Shown: in pieces, positions 1 through 8,309 of the stretch
Layout: the number at the start of each line of letters is the position of its first letter
Numbering within the stretch: position 1 is the stretch's first letter
DNA from: Rodentibacter sp. JRC1
Lineage (GTDB): Bacteria; Pseudomonadota; Gammaproteobacteria; Enterobacterales; Pasteurellaceae
DNA length: 64,000 nucleotides
Assembly (NCBI RefSeq): GCF_020521555.1
Contig: NZ_BPWA01000001.1
Span: 186,001 to 250,000 of the forward strand
Direction: 5' to 3'
Translations under genes and position numbers: made by a program
Notes under the pieces: generated by a model
What the model saw: the letters and a program-made list of their open reading frames with translations, nothing else
What the model was told of the DNA's origin: nothing
Databases searched by the model: none

Positions 1-2
1 CA

Positions 3-347
3 CTTTACGACATCAACAGTGCAAACATTCAAGAAAACTACGACTTTATTCTCTCCACCGTGGTGTTTATGTTCTTAGATCCTGAACGTGTGCCTGCCAT
101 TATTAAAAATATGCAAGAACACACCAATATAGGCGGCTATAACTTAATCGTAGCGGCAATGTCCACAGATGATATTCCTTGCCCTCTTCCGTTTTCCTTC
201 ACCTTTAAAGAAAACGAATTAAAATCCTATTATCAAGGCTGGGAGTTTGTAAAATACAACGAAGAAATGGGTGAATTACATAAAACCGATGAAAACGGTA
301 ATCGTATTAAAATGAAATTTGTGACAATGCTGGCGAAAAAGAAATAG
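3..347 (+). CDS. tehB: Tellurite resistance methyltransferase TehB, C-terminal part (5' end outside window)
   Basis: The open frame runs in from the left edge with no start codon inside the window; the first complete codon is at base 3. The visible 114 residues match the end of the SAM-dependent methyltransferase TehB as I remember it from H. influenzae: the strand [10 protein letters not shown], then the [20 protein letters not shown] segment and the C-terminal [17 protein letters not shown] block. TehB methylates tellurite in the cytoplasm and in Haemophilus is also linked to oxidative stress and haem use (family knowledge). The SAM-binding motif lies upstream, outside the window. The gene converges on dapD, with a paired-uptake-signal hairpin between them. 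Confidence 0.9.
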   Translation, partial: LYDINSANIQENYDFILSTVVFMFLDPERVPAIIKNMQEHTNIGGYNLIVAAMSTDDIPCPLPFSFTFKENELKSYYQGWEFVKYNEEMGELHKTDENGNRIKMKFVTMLAKKK

Positions 348-378
348 CCTACCGCGATTTTAATTCATTATAAAAAAA

Positions 379-411
379 TTGACCGCACATTGTGATACAA
401 AGTGCGGTCAA
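379..411. terminator. Uptake-signal inverted pair acting as bidirectional terminator (tehB/dapD)
   Basis: TTGACCGCAC and GTGCGGTCAA face each other across a short AT-rich loop. A run of A lies on one side and T on the other, so the hairpin can stop transcripts from both the tehB and dapD sides. Paired uptake signals used as terminators are typical of Pasteurellaceae. Confidence 0.75.
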
Positions 412-478
412 AAAATCTTTAGATTTTGAATGTTGGCTCCGCTAACGGTGCCGCAAGGCATAGAAATCGCCTTTTTAA

Positions 479-1306
479 CTATTCTTCAATCGAACGTAAT
501 AATTCGTTGATACCTACTTTGCCTAGGGTTTTCGCATCAACTTTTTTCACGATAACAGCACAGTAAAGGCTATATTTACCGCATTTTGACGGAAGACTAC
601 CGGAAACGACAACAGATCCTGCCGGTACACGGCCATAGTAAATCTCGCCGGTTTCACGATCGTAGATTTTGGTGGATTGACCGATAAATACCCCCATAGA
701 GATCACACAACCGTCCTCAACGATTACCCCCTCAACGACTTCGGAACGTGCGCCGATAAAGCAGTTATCACCGATAATGGTCGGATTGGCTTGTAATGGT
801 TCTAATACGCCACCAATGCCCACACCACCCGATAAGTGAACATTTTTACCAATTTGCGCACAAGACCCCACGGTCGCCCAAGTATCCACCATAGTACCTT
901 CACCCACGTATGCACCGATATTCACATAAGACGGCATTAACACGCAGTTTTTAGAAATGTATGCGCCCTTACGAACGGTTGCGGACGGAACGACTCGGAA
1001 ACCTTCTTGCCGGAAACGTTCTTCCGTGTAATCTGCAAATTTTAGTGCGACTTTGTCGTAATATTTTGTTTCTGCACCGTCAATGATTTCGTTATCATTG
1101 ATACGGAATGAAAGCAACACCGCTTTTTTTAGCCATTGATGTGTTACCCATTCACCACCAATTTTTTCTGCCACACGATACTTACCGCTATCCAAACCCT
1201 CGATAACTTCTTCAATCGCAGCCCGAGTTTCCGCATCCACGTTTTTTGGCGTAATATCTGCGCGTTTTTCAAAGGCAGCTTCAATAATTGCTTGTAAGTT
1301 TGACAT
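479..1306 (-). CDS. dapD: 2,3,4,5-tetrahydropyridine-2,6-dicarboxylate N-succinyltransferase
   Basis: This cytoplasmic enzyme transfers succinyl from succinyl-CoA to tetrahydrodipicolinate in the succinylase branch of lysine and diaminopimelate synthesis. At 275 residues it has the usual length of the family. The N-terminal third is helical ([20 protein letters not shown]). It is followed by a left-handed beta-helix of imperfect hexapeptide repeats from about residue 105 to 225 ([60 protein letters not shown]). The assignment is firm. The gene is monocistronic as far as can be seen and converges with tehB. Confidence 0.97.
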   Translation of the reverse strand: MSNLQAIIEAAFEKRADITPKNVDAETRAAIEEVIEGLDSGKYRVAEKIGGEWVTHQWLKKAVLLSFRINDNEIIDGAETKYYDKVALKFADYTEERFRQEGFRVVPSATVRKGAYISKNCVLMPSYVNIGAYVGEGTMVDTWATVGSCAQIGKNVHLSGGVGIGGVLEPLQANPTIIGDNCFIGARSEVVEGVIVEDGCVISMGVFIGQSTKIYDRETGEIYYGRVPAGSVVVSGSLPSKCGKYSLYCAVIVKKVDAKTLGKVGINELLRSIEE

Positions 1307-1390
1307 TGTACTTCCTATGTTAGTTAAGTGAATAAAACGATGTTAGTTTTACCATATTTTTAGTGCTCAAGCAAAAAACACCTAAAAAAA

Positions 1391-1423
1391 TCACCGCACT
1401 TTGTTTAAAACAAAATGCGGTGA
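1391..1423 (-). terminator. Uptake-signal-like hairpin downstream of the 26-residue ORF
   Basis: TCACCGCACTTTG and CAAAATGCGGTGA form an almost perfect hairpin with a T-rich 3' side on the minus strand, just after the microprotein ORF. One arm is a full uptake signal and the other has a one-base change. Confidence 0.6.
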
Positions 1424-1444
1424 TTGAACAAACTATCTTATTGA

Positions 1445-1525
1445 TTAAAAGATAGCAAGTGCTAAACCCACAATAAAAGCCATACTAAATACCACAGCAA
1501 TCATTGCATAACCGAAATCACTCAT
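1445..1525 (-). CDS. Predicted 26-residue single-span membrane microprotein
   Basis: This is an ATG-to-TAA frame of 26 residues, too short for usual gene callers. It has a strong ribosome site, AAGGAGTGAAC, directly before the ATG. The product starts MSDFGYAMIAVVFSM and ends GLALAIF: a short polar N-terminus and then one continuous hydrophobic helix. A hairpin terminator follows. It lies alone between dapD and purR, both of which read away from it or beside it. I do not recognise the family. Size and shape recall small subunits or regulators of membrane complexes (the CydX, AcrZ or KdpF style), but nothing in the sequence assigns a partner. The good ribosome site plus terminator is the main argument that it is real. 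Confidence 0.6.
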   Translation of the reverse strand: MSDFGYAMIAVVFSMAFIVGLALAIF

Positions 1526-1675
1526 GTTCACTCCTTATTATTGATGTTAAAACGTCCTCATTCTAGCAAGAAAAATAAAAAAAACGACCTTTTTTTAAAA
1601 AATATTTATTCAATATTTAACTTATTTCAAAGCAGTCTTTATAATAGGAAAAATTTATTCTGAGAAAACCGAATT

Positions 1676-2692
1676 ATGGCAACAATTAAAGATGTGGCAA
1701 AAATGGCGGGAGTATCCACGACCACCGTTTCCCACGTAATTAATAAAACCCGATTTGTGGCAAAAGAAACGGAAGAAGCCGTTCAATATGCAATTAAAAC
1801 CTTAAAATATTCTCCAAGTGCGGTCGCCAGAAGTTTGAAAGTGAATACCACAAAATCTATCGGTATGATCGTCACTACCAGTGAAGCGCCTTATTTTGCA
1901 GAGATCATTCATGCGGTTGAAGAACACTGCTATCGCCAAGGCTACTCCCTCTTTTTATGTAACACTCAAAATGATCCTGAAAAAATCAAAAATCATTTAG
2001 ATATGCTGGCTCAAAAGCGGGTAGATGGGCTGTTGGTTATGTGTTCGGAATACACCCAAAGCTCTCTTGATTTGCTTTCCAATTCTTCAACCGTTCCAAT
2101 GGTTGTGATGGATTGGGGGCCAAATAGCAATACGGATATTATTGAAGATAACAGCTTTGCCGGTGGCTATCTTGCGACAAAGCATCTGATTGATTGCGGC
2201 CATAAAAAAATCGGTATTATTGCGGGTGAACTAAGTAAAACAACGGCCAAAAACCGTTATGACGGCTTTGAAAAAGCCATGCAGGACGCCAATCTCACGA
2301 TTAACAAAAACTGGGTGATGGAAGGCTACTTTGAACCGGAAGACGGTTATGAATGTATGAATAAAATCCTTATCCAAGCGGAATTACCAACCGCCGTGTT
2401 CTGTTGTAACGATGTAATGGCGCTCGGTGCAATTTCAGCCATCACCGAAAAAGGTTTACGAGTGCCGGAAGATATTTCCGTGATTGGTTACGATAACATC
2501 CATTCCTCACGTTTTTATGCACCGCCGCTCACCACCATTCACCAATCAAAATCCAGATTAGGTGCGCAAGCGGTGAATTTACTCTTTGAACGCATTGCAC
2601 AAAAAGACAAGGAAAATACCCCTCAAGTTCGTAGCCGGATTGATATTCACCCTGAATTAGTTCCAAGAAAATCCGTTAAAACTATTTTATAA
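1676..2692 (+). CDS. purR: LacI-family purine repressor PurR
   Basis: This DNA-binding repressor of purine synthesis genes uses hypoxanthine or guanine as co-repressor in the well-studied enteric protein. The N-terminal LacI-type helix-turn-helix is at residues 3-23 ([20 protein letters not shown]). The hinge helix follows near [14 protein letters not shown], then a periplasmic-binding-protein-like sensor ([20 protein letters not shown] to [13 protein letters not shown]). The 338 residues match PurR length. Spacing to the next gene is about 180 bases and contains a terminator. I see no clear PurR operator (an ACGCAAACGTTTGCGT type) in front of it, so autoregulation is not supported by what I can see. 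Confidence 0.93.
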   Translation: MATIKDVAKMAGVSTTTVSHVINKTRFVAKETEEAVQYAIKTLKYSPSAVARSLKVNTTKSIGMIVTTSEAPYFAEIIHAVEEHCYRQGYSLFLCNTQNDPEKIKNHLDMLAQKRVDGLLVMCSEYTQSSLDLLSNSSTVPMVVMDWGPNSNTDIIEDNSFAGGYLATKHLIDCGHKKIGIIAGELSKTTAKNRYDGFEKAMQDANLTINKNWVMEGYFEPEDGYECMNKILIQAELPTAVFCCNDVMALGAISAITEKGLRVPEDISVIGYDNIHSSRFYAPPLTTIHQSKSRLGAQAVNLLFERIAQKDKENTPQVRSRIDIHPELVPRKSVKTIL

Positions 2693-2706
2693 AACTTCCC
2701 GAAATT

Positions 2707-2744
2707 TAACCGCACTTTTAAATAAAGTACAGAAAGTGCGGTCA
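2707..2744 (+). terminator. Uptake-signal inverted pair after purR
   Basis: TTAACCGCACTT and AAGTGCGGTCAA form a stem followed by a T tract. The position right after the purR stop fits its terminator. Confidence 0.75.
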
Positions 2745-2869
2745 ATTTTTAAAGAAAATTGATTTTTCTTGCTTTTTATCAATCTTTTCTATCATAGAGT
2801 TTGACCCTCCACCTATTTTTAGTTATATCTACACCCAGTTTTATTTTGTCTTACTTTTTAGGAGTTTGT

Positions 2870-5509
2870 ATGACACAAGAATACGCAACCTTACGTAATA
2901 ATATCAATATGTTAGGTCGTTTTCTCGGGGAAACCATTAGCGATGCCCAAGGTTCGGATATTCTCGAATTAATCGAAAATATCCGCAAATTATCACGAGA
3001 TTCACGCGCAGGTGACGATAAAGCCCGTCAAGAATTGCTCACCACCCTCGCAAATATTTCGACCGACAATATTATTCCGGTAGCACGGGCATTCAGCCAA
3101 TTTCTAAATCTCACCAATATTGCCGAACAATACCAAACGATTTCTCGCGAACATTCCACAAAAGCGCCTTCCGAGCGTTCTTTACACAGTTTATTTACCC
3201 GCCTGAAAGCGGAAAACGCTTCAAAAGAAACCGTTTATGCCACCATTGAAAAACTGTTGATCGAACTAGTTTTAACGGCACACCCAACAGAAACCACACG
3301 CCGTTCTCTCATTCATAAACACGTTGAAATCAATAAATGTTTAAGCAAATTAGAACATAATGATCTCACACCAAAAGAACGTGGCATTATTGAACGTTTA
3401 CTGCTCCGTTTAATCGCAGAAGCGTGGCACACTAACGAGATTCGTACCGTTCGCCCAACGCCTTTTGACGAAGCGAAATGGGGATTTGCGATGTTGGAAA
3501 ACAGCCTCTGGCAAGCCGTACCGGAATTTTTACGCCAACTGAACGAAAACGCCCGTGAATTTTTAGGCTACGATTTACCTGTTGGCTTAAAGCCGGTGCG
3601 CATTTCCTCTTGGATGGGCGGAGATCGGGACGGCAACCCATTTGTAACCGCAAAAATTACACGTAAAGTGCTTCACTTCGCACGTTGGAAAGCAGCGGAT
3701 TTATTCTTAAAAGACATCGGCGAACTAGTTGATGAACTTTCGATGGTGAAATGTACAGAGGAATTTCGTGCTAAATACGGTGACCATTTAGAGCCTTATC
3801 GTGTCGTGGTGAAGGGCTTACGCACAAAACTTAATGCCACCCTTGCCTACTTTGATGATTTACTGGCAAATCGTATGCCTCGTGTTTCAGAATGTGACAT
3901 TATTTTAAAAGACGAACAACTTTGGGAGCCGCTTTACGATTGCTATCAATCCTTAATGGCGTGCGGTATGCGCATTATTGCGAACGGTTCACTTTTAGAT
4001 ATTCTACATCGTATTCGTTGCTTTGGGGTCACCCTGTCACAAATGGATATTCGCCAAGAAAGTACCCGTCATACCGATGCTATTGCGGAAATCACACGCT
4101 ACATCGGATTAGGCGATTATTCCCAATGGACGGAAGACGACAAGCAAGCTTTCTTAATTCGTGAATTAAGCTCACGTCGTCCGCTTATTCCGCAAAATTG
4201 GCAGCCTTCCGCAGAAACACAAGAAATTCTGGATACCTGCAAAGTGATTGCCGAACAAAAACAAGGTGTTATTGCGTGTTATATCATTTCGATGGCACGT
4301 ACCGCTTCAGATGTGCTTGCTGTACATTTATTATTAAAAGAAGCAGGCGTGCCTTACCATATTCCGGTGGTACCGCTTTTTGAAACGCTAGATGACTTAG
4401 ATGCGGCGGAAGAAGTGATGAACCAATTATTCAATATAGGCTGGTATCGCGGTGTAATTAATAATCGTCAAATGGTGATGATCGGCTATTCGGATTCCGC
4501 CAAAGATGCGGGTATGATGGCAGCGTCTTGGGCGCAATATCGTGCGCAAGAAGCGTTGGTAAATTTATCGGAAAGACTTGGCATTGAATTAACCTTATTC
4601 CACGGTCGTGGCGGTACAATCGGTCGAGGTGGCGCACCGGCTCACGCGGCATTACTTTCTCAACCGCCTCGTTCATTGAAAAACGGCTTGCGTGTAACGG
4701 AGCAAGGTGAAATGATCCGATTTAAACTCGGTTTACCTGCCGTTGCGGTCGAAACCTTTGATCTCTATGCCAGTGCAATCTTAGAAGCGAATCTCTTACC
4801 TCCGCCGGAACCTAAACCTGAATGGCGTGCAGTAATGGATGAACTTTCCGCCATTTCTTGCGAAATTTATCGCAATGTAGTGCGCGGAGACAAAGATTTC
4901 GTGCCTTATTTTCGCAGTGCGACACCGGAGCAGGAACTCTCGAAACTGCCGCTCGGCTCACGCCCTGCAAAACGTAACCCGAATGGCGGCGTAGAAAGTC
5001 TTCGTGCGATCCCTTGGATCTTTGCTTGGATGCAAAACCGCTTAATGCTTCCTGCTTGGTTAGGTGCCGGCGCATCCGTTCGTCAAGTGATTGAAAACGG
5101 CAAAGGCGATATTATCCAAGAAATGTGTCAAACCTGGCCGTTCTTTTCCACCCGAATCGGTATGTTGGAAATGGTATTCAGTAAATCTGACGTATGGCTT
5201 TCTCAACAATACGATCAGCGTTTAGTAAAAAAAGAGCTTTGGTATTTAGGCGAAAACCTACGTCAACAGCTACAGGCGGATATTCAAACCGTGCTTTCAC
5301 TTTCTCATCGTAATGAGCTAATGTCCGATTTACCTTGGATCGCCGAATCCATTGCATTACGCAATATCTACACCGATCCACTCAACTTATTGCAAGTCGA
5401 GCTTCTCCACCGCTTCCGTGAAAACCCGGATCACCCTAATCCGGATATAGAGCAAGCCTTGATGATTAGTATCACCGGCATTGCTGCGGGAATGCGTAAT
5501 ACGGGCTAA
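2870..5509 (+). CDS. ppc: Phosphoenolpyruvate carboxylase
   Basis: The enzyme carboxylates phosphoenolpyruvate to oxaloacetate, the main anaplerotic reaction and the entry to the reductive succinate branch used by Pasteurellaceae. I chose the ATG at 2870 because it has AGGAGTTTGT in front and gives 879 residues beginning [11 protein letters not shown], the length of the E. coli enzyme. The open frame extends upstream to 2801, but that extension is not homologous-looking. Visible motifs are the catalytic histidine segment [13 protein letters not shown] near residue 137, the glycine-rich loop [16 protein letters not shown] near 578, and the conserved C-terminus MRNTG. It stands alone between terminators. 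Confidence 0.97.
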   Translation: MTQEYATLRNNINMLGRFLGETISDAQGSDILELIENIRKLSRDSRAGDDKARQELLTTLANISTDNIIPVARAFSQFLNLTNIAEQYQTISREHSTKAPSERSLHSLFTRLKAENASKETVYATIEKLLIELVLTAHPTETTRRSLIHKHVEINKCLSKLEHNDLTPKERGIIERLLLRLIAEAWHTNEIRTVRPTPFDEAKWGFAMLENSLWQAVPEFLRQLNENAREFLGYDLPVGLKPVRISSWMGGDRDGNPFVTAKITRKVLHFARWKAADLFLKDIGELVDELSMVKCTEEFRAKYGDHLEPYRVVVKGLRTKLNATLAYFDDLLANRMPRVSECDIILKDEQLWEPLYDCYQSLMACGMRIIANGSLLDILHRIRCFGVTLSQMDIRQESTRHTDAIAEITRYIGLGDYSQWTEDDKQAFLIRELSSRRPLIPQNWQPSAETQEILDTCKVIAEQKQGVIACYIISMARTASDVLAVHLLLKEAGVPYHIPVVPLFETLDDLDAAEEVMNQLFNIGWYRGVINNRQMVMIGYSDSAKDAGMMAASWAQYRAQEALVNLSERLGIELTLFHGRGGTIGRGGAPAHAALLSQPPRSLKNGLRVTEQGEMIRFKLGLPAVAVETFDLYASAILEANLLPPPEPKPEWRAVMDELSAISCEIYRNVVRGDKDFVPYFRSATPEQELSKLPLGSRPAKRNPNGGVESLRAIPWIFAWMQNRLMLPAWLGAGASVRQVIENGKGDIIQEMCQTWPFFSTRIGMLEMVFSKSDVWLSQQYDQRLVKKELWYLGENLRQQLQADIQTVLSLSHRNELMSDLPWIAESIALRNIYTDPLNLLQVELLHRFRENPDHPNPDIEQALMISITGIAAGMRNTG

Positions 5510-5542
5510 AAATGCAATCATAATAAAGGGCATCGATCTTTT

Positions 5543-5570
5543 TGATCTACCCCAAAAAGTTAGACAATTT
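5543..5570. mobile_element. Possible solitary end of an IS150-group (IS3 family) element
   Basis: The stretch TGATCTACCCCAAAAAGTTA, continuing GACAATTT, resembles the terminal inverted repeat of IS150-type elements as I remember it. No transposase frame and no matching second end are visible between ppc and rplY, so at most it is a decayed relic. The call rests on memory of the repeat and could be chance. Confidence 0.3.
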
Positions 5571-5573
5571 AGC

Positions 5574-5613
5574 AAAGGGTTTGAGTTCGATATTGTACCG
5601 AGCTCAAACCCTT
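5574..5613 (+). terminator. Strong hairpin downstream of ppc
   Basis: AAAGGGTTTGAG and CTCAAACCCTTT form a twelve-pair stem that extends inward through TCG/CGA. It lies about 65 bases after the ppc stop. A second smaller hairpin, AAAGCTCATTG with CAATGAGCTTT, follows near 5651-5681. No protein is encoded in this interval. Confidence 0.55.
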
Positions 5614-5795
5614 TAATTACAGCTTAAACATTCGTCTAGTTATAATAATAAAGCTCATTGTTTTACCAATGAGCTTTATGTCACAAATACATTCCGAAAC
5701 TATTTTTAGCGTTATTGATTTTATTAATATTTTTTCACACAAAATCAAAAGTTATTTCGGAAATAAAATCAACTTAAACCCGCGTCAATACCAGA

Positions 5796-6083
5796 TTATT
5801 GACGTTTAAAGTCAATGTGAACCAATTTCGGTTTGAATGGGTGGCGTTGCATTGCTTGAACTTTTACAGCCACTTCTTTACCATCAATCACTAATGTAAT
5901 TACATCAGAATAGAAAGCATCGTGAACTTGTGCATTGTTTAATTCATCGTGATTTAAGATGATTGAAACCGGTGCTTCATTGCCACCGTAAACGATAGCA
6001 GGAATTTGACCATTATGACGCAGGCGGCGGCTCGCACCCTTACCTTGCTCAGAACGAACTTCAGCGTTAAATTTAAATGCCAT
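5796..6083 (-). CDS. rplY: 50S ribosomal protein L25
   Basis: L25 binds 5S rRNA in the large subunit. The start at 6083 ([20 protein letters not shown]) gives 95 residues, the short L25 form of gamma-proteobacteria without the CTC extension. AAAGAGAACATTAAT precedes the ATG. The frame stays open up to 6221, but the extra residues do not look like L25. The 5' region (6084-6200) is unusually long and GC-richer than its surroundings. It can fold locally, which would fit the autogenous control reported for E. coli rplY, although I cannot show that here. Confidence 0.96.
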   Translation of the reverse strand: MAFKFNAEVRSEQGKGASRRLRHNGQIPAIVYGGNEAPVSIILNHDELNNAQVHDAFYSDVITLVIDGKEVAVKVQAMQRHPFKPKLVHIDFKRQ

Positions 6084-6295
6084 ATTAATGTTCTCTTTAA
6101 TTGAGTTAAAATTAAAAAACTGCAGGCGACCCAGCAATTTTCCTAAATTGACCCAAAGCATTGCTTTGAGGGCGCAGATTATAAAAGATTCCAATTGCTG
6201 ACGCAAATTTTTTCTAGGCAATTTGGTATTAAGCGATTAGAATAGCCCCCAATTTTTGACAACTAATTTATGAATAACAATATATCGGGAACAGA

Positions 6296-6907
6296 ATGGA
6301 ATTTCTTATTAGCTTTTTCACTGATTACGGTTACTGGGCTGTACTTTTTGTCTTAATTATCTGCGGTTTTGGCGTGCCGATCCCTGAAGATATCACTCTT
6401 GTTTCCGGTGGGGTTATTGCCGGACTTTATCCTGAAAGTGTTAATTCTCATTTAATGTTGTTGGTGAGTATGATTGGTGTACTTGCCGGTGATTCTTGTA
6501 TGTACTGGCTTGGGCGTATTTATGGTACAAAAATTTTGCGTTTCCGACTTATGCGTAAAATCGTAACCTTACAGCGTTTAAAAATGGTACGTGAGAAATT
6601 CGCCCGATACGGTAATCGTGTATTATTTGTGGCTCGTTTTCTTCCGGGCTTACGCGCTCCGATTTATATGGTTTCCGGTATTACACGCCGTGTAAGCTAT
6701 ACACGTTTCGTATTCATTGATTTCTGTGCTGCCATTATTTCCGTACCAATTTGGGTTTATCTAGGTGAATTCGGTGCTAAAAACTTAGATTGGTTACATG
6801 CGCAAATTCAAAAAGGGCAAATAGTTATTTATATTCTTGTCACCATTCTTGCCGTTTTCCTATTTTGGAAATGGAAAAAATCGAAAAAAGCGAAGAAAAA
6901 TCAATAA
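6296..6907 (+). CDS. DedA-family inner membrane protein
   Basis: This is a 203-residue polytopic membrane protein of the DedA/SNARE-associated family, whose members act in lipid carrier recycling, envelope homeostasis and proton-motive-force maintenance. The family signature is seen in FGVPIPEDITLVSGGVIAGL (residues 24-43) and in the conserved segment FVARFLPGLRAPIYMVSGIT around residues 111-130. Hydrophobic segments surround these, with a final span near residue 175-190 followed by a lysine-rich cytoplasmic tail (KWKKSKKAKKNQ). The substrate is not deducible. It is a single gene, convergent with the sigma-factor operon across a hairpin. Confidence 0.88.
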   Translation: MEFLISFFTDYGYWAVLFVLIICGFGVPIPEDITLVSGGVIAGLYPESVNSHLMLLVSMIGVLAGDSCMYWLGRIYGTKILRFRLMRKIVTLQRLKMVREKFARYGNRVLFVARFLPGLRAPIYMVSGITRRVSYTRFVFIDFCAAIISVPIWVYLGEFGAKNLDWLHAQIQKGQIVIYILVTILAVFLFWKWKKSKKAKKNQ

Positions 6908-6919
6908 GTAAAAAAGCGG

Positions 6920-6965
6920 TAAAAAAAGCAGTGTTATGCAACTGTTGCATAACACTTAAAAACAT
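6920..6965. terminator. Hairpin between dedA and the sigma/anti-sigma operon
   Basis: GTGTTATGCAA and TTGCATAACAC form a perfect eleven-pair stem with a three-base loop at 6931-6955. On the minus strand it is followed by a run of T, so it should terminate the sigma factor operon. On the plus strand it can also stop dedA transcripts. Confidence 0.7.
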
Positions 6966-7079
6966 TGCTTTTCAATTAAAAAATTAAAGCATGTAAATAT
7001 CTAGTTACTACGCCTTGAGATCTATAACTTTAATGGAAACCCAAAATACCCAAAACTTTTTAAAATCTGACCGCACTTT

Positions 7080-7250
7080 TTATTTTGCTCTAAATTGTTT
7101 TATCAAATGACTTAAACTTGCACAATTTCGTTGAAAATTACGGCAATGCGGGCAGATAAGAAGATGTGATTTTACACCAATTTGTTCTTTTAACGTCAAA
7201 CGGCGTTCCTGTGATTCTGATAATTTCTGTGTAGTCTGCAAACAATTCAT
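7080..7250 (-). CDS. Predicted zinc-type anti-sigma factor (56 residues)
   Basis: The frame begins with ATG at 7250, eight bases after the sigma factor stop, and ends TAA at 7080-7082. The 56-residue product (MNCLQTTQKLSESQERR at the start) contains HLLICPHC, an H-x3-C-x2-C pattern as in ZAS/zf-HC2 anti-sigma factors, where the cysteines bind zinc and sense redox change. There is no membrane helix, so it should be cytosolic. Translational coupling to the sigma gene is likely. A longer frame overlapping it in another register has no such motif. By position and motif it holds the adjacent sigma factor inactive until stress, by analogy with redox-sensing RsrA/ChrR-like partners. Confidence 0.7.
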   Translation of the reverse strand: MNCLQTTQKLSESQERRLTLKEQIGVKSHLLICPHCRNFQRNCASLSHLIKQFRAK

Positions 7251-7258
7251 CGTTAATA

Positions 7259-7819
7259 TTATTCTCCCTCAAGCTTATTTGATAAACAATACTGTAATTG
7301 CAATCTTGCACGATAAAGTGAGGTATGTAAATTCGATACACTGATTGCGGCTTCCTTACAAATTTCGTCTGTCGATAACTCCAAATATTCACGCATCATA
7401 AATACTCTTGCTTGCCTTGCCGGTAAATGATTTAAACAAATTTCAAAGATCCGCCAAAATTCATCACAATACACTTCATTTTCATTTTGTTGTAAATCTT
7501 TCGGTTCATATTCACTTTTCCAATGTCCTTGTTCATCAAAAAATGAATTGTTCTTTTCGTCAATTAAATCACTTTCAAGAACAAAACGTTCTTTTATGCG
7601 CAAATAATCCAGAATTTTGTTTTTTAAAATAGCAAAAATCCATGTTTTTAGCGCAGATTGCCCTCTAAATACATTAATATTTTTTAATGCACTAACGAAA
7701 GCTTCTTGCACAAGATCTTCAGCTAAAAGAGGATCCCTTAATTGCAATTGGGCAAAACTTAACATTTGAGTGCGAATATCAAGCATCTCTTTTGATGAAA
7801 TAAGTTGTTCTATTTCCAT
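7259..7819 (-). CDS. rpoE2: ECF-type RNA polymerase sigma factor (RpoE2-like)
   Basis: This is an alternative sigma factor of 186 residues with sigma-70 region 2 (AEDLVQEAFVSALKNINVFR, then ALKTWIFAILKNKILDYLR, about residues 33-74) and region 4 (LPARQARVFMMREYLELSTD to HTSLYRARLQLQYCL, about 131-178). Region 3 is absent, as in all ECF sigmas. It closely resembles the H. influenzae protein studied as RpoE2, which responds to hypochlorite. The ribosome site before the ATG at 7819 is weak, and an internal ATG (MLDIRTQM) is possible. It is co-transcribed with the anti-sigma downstream and divergent from the methionine-rich protein and msrPQ, its probable targets. Confidence 0.88.
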   Translation of the reverse strand: MEIEQLISSKEMLDIRTQMLSFAQLQLRDPLLAEDLVQEAFVSALKNINVFRGQSALKTWIFAILKNKILDYLRIKERFVLESDLIDEKNNSFFDEQGHWKSEYEPKDLQQNENEVYCDEFWRIFEICLNHLPARQARVFMMREYLELSTDEICKEAAISVSNLHTSLYRARLQLQYCLSNKLEGE

Positions 7820-7871
7820 AAAATAAAAAAGTTTAAAAATTTTGTAAGAATTTCAGCTCTCAACCGACTAA

Positions 7872-7892
7872 TGTAACGAAAGATATTCTTTC
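7872..7892 (+). promoter_or_regulatory. Candidate sigma-factor promoter element with palindrome in the divergent region
   Basis: TGTAACG at 7872-7878 resembles the -35 element of several ECF sigma promoters. It is immediately followed by the perfect palindrome GAAAGATATTCTTTC (7878-7892). It lies 40-60 bases before the methionine-rich protein start and between the two divergent transcription units. A clear -10 partner cannot be chosen by eye. Confidence 0.35.
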
Positions 7893-7931
7893 TGTAAATT
7901 CACATTTAACAAAACACTCTAGGAGTAACAT

Positions 7932-8273
7932 ATGAAAACATTAAAATTTACAACACAAACTTTATTCGCCCTTTGTTTTGCCGGCAGTACCTACGCCGCT
8001 GATATGATGAAAGATTGTGATCAAACTATGGACGGGAATTGTATGAAAAAAATGGAACAGATGAAAGAAAATATGAAATCTGACAGTATGAAAAAAATGG
8101 AGCGGATGGAAGAAAATATGAAATCTGACAAGATGAAAAAAATGGAGCAGATGGAAGAAAATATGAAATCTGACAGTATGAAAAAAATGGAGCGGATGGA
8201 AGAAAATATGAAATCTAACAAGATGAAAAATATGCCGTCTGATAATTCAATGAAAAAAGATAAAATGATGTAA
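7932..8273 (+). CDS. Secreted methionine-rich repeat protein (MrpX-like oxidant scavenger)
   Basis: The 113-residue product has an N-terminal signal peptide (MKTLKFTTQTLFALCFAGST, cleavage after YA near residue 22). By my count the 91-residue mature chain holds 24 methionines, about a quarter of it, plus many Lys and Glu. Residues 38-97 are four copies of a 15-residue unit of the type MKKMEQMEENMKSDS. The chain is predicted to be a charged helix, without a catalytic domain. In Azospira a methionine-rich periplasmic peptide, MrpX, acts as a sacrificial sink for hypochlorite and is re-reduced by the neighbouring YedYZ pair; the gene order here is the same. AGGAGTAAC precedes the ATG. The function is inferred from composition and context. 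Confidence 0.82.
   Translation: MKTLKFTTQTLFALCFAGSTYAADMMKDCDQTMDGNCMKKMEQMKENMKSDSMKKMERMEENMKSDKMKKMEQMEENMKSDSMKKMERMEENMKSNKMKNMPSDNSMKKDKMM
8043..8222 (+). repeat. Four tandem 45-base coding repeats
   Basis: Units start at 8043, 8088, 8133 and 8178. Each encodes MKKME(Q/R)M(E/K)ENMKS(D/N)(S/K). Units 2 and 4, and units 1 and 3, are most alike, which suggests a 90-base duplication. The unit length is a multiple of three, so gain or loss keeps the reading frame. Confidence 0.9.
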
Positions 8274-8309
8274 TAACACCAAAGCAGCAGGGATGGATAG
8301 GAGTTAAAA

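Noticed and set aside
359..373. TTTTAATTCATTATA resembling the right end of the 29319 MITE-like element
   Set aside because: No partner end at the right distance, and the neighbouring sequence is tehB coding; taken as chance.
7138..7392. 84-residue minus-strand frame overlapping the sigma and anti-sigma genes
   Set aside because: It covers the sigma C-terminus in another register and has no family pattern; the 56-residue frame at 7080-7250 has the zinc motif and proper coupling.
8021..8221. Minus-strand frame with a repeated Ile/Phe/Ser pattern opposite the methionine-rich gene
   Set aside because: It is the mirror of the tandem repeat; no ribosome site and the periodicity is explained by the plus-strand gene.
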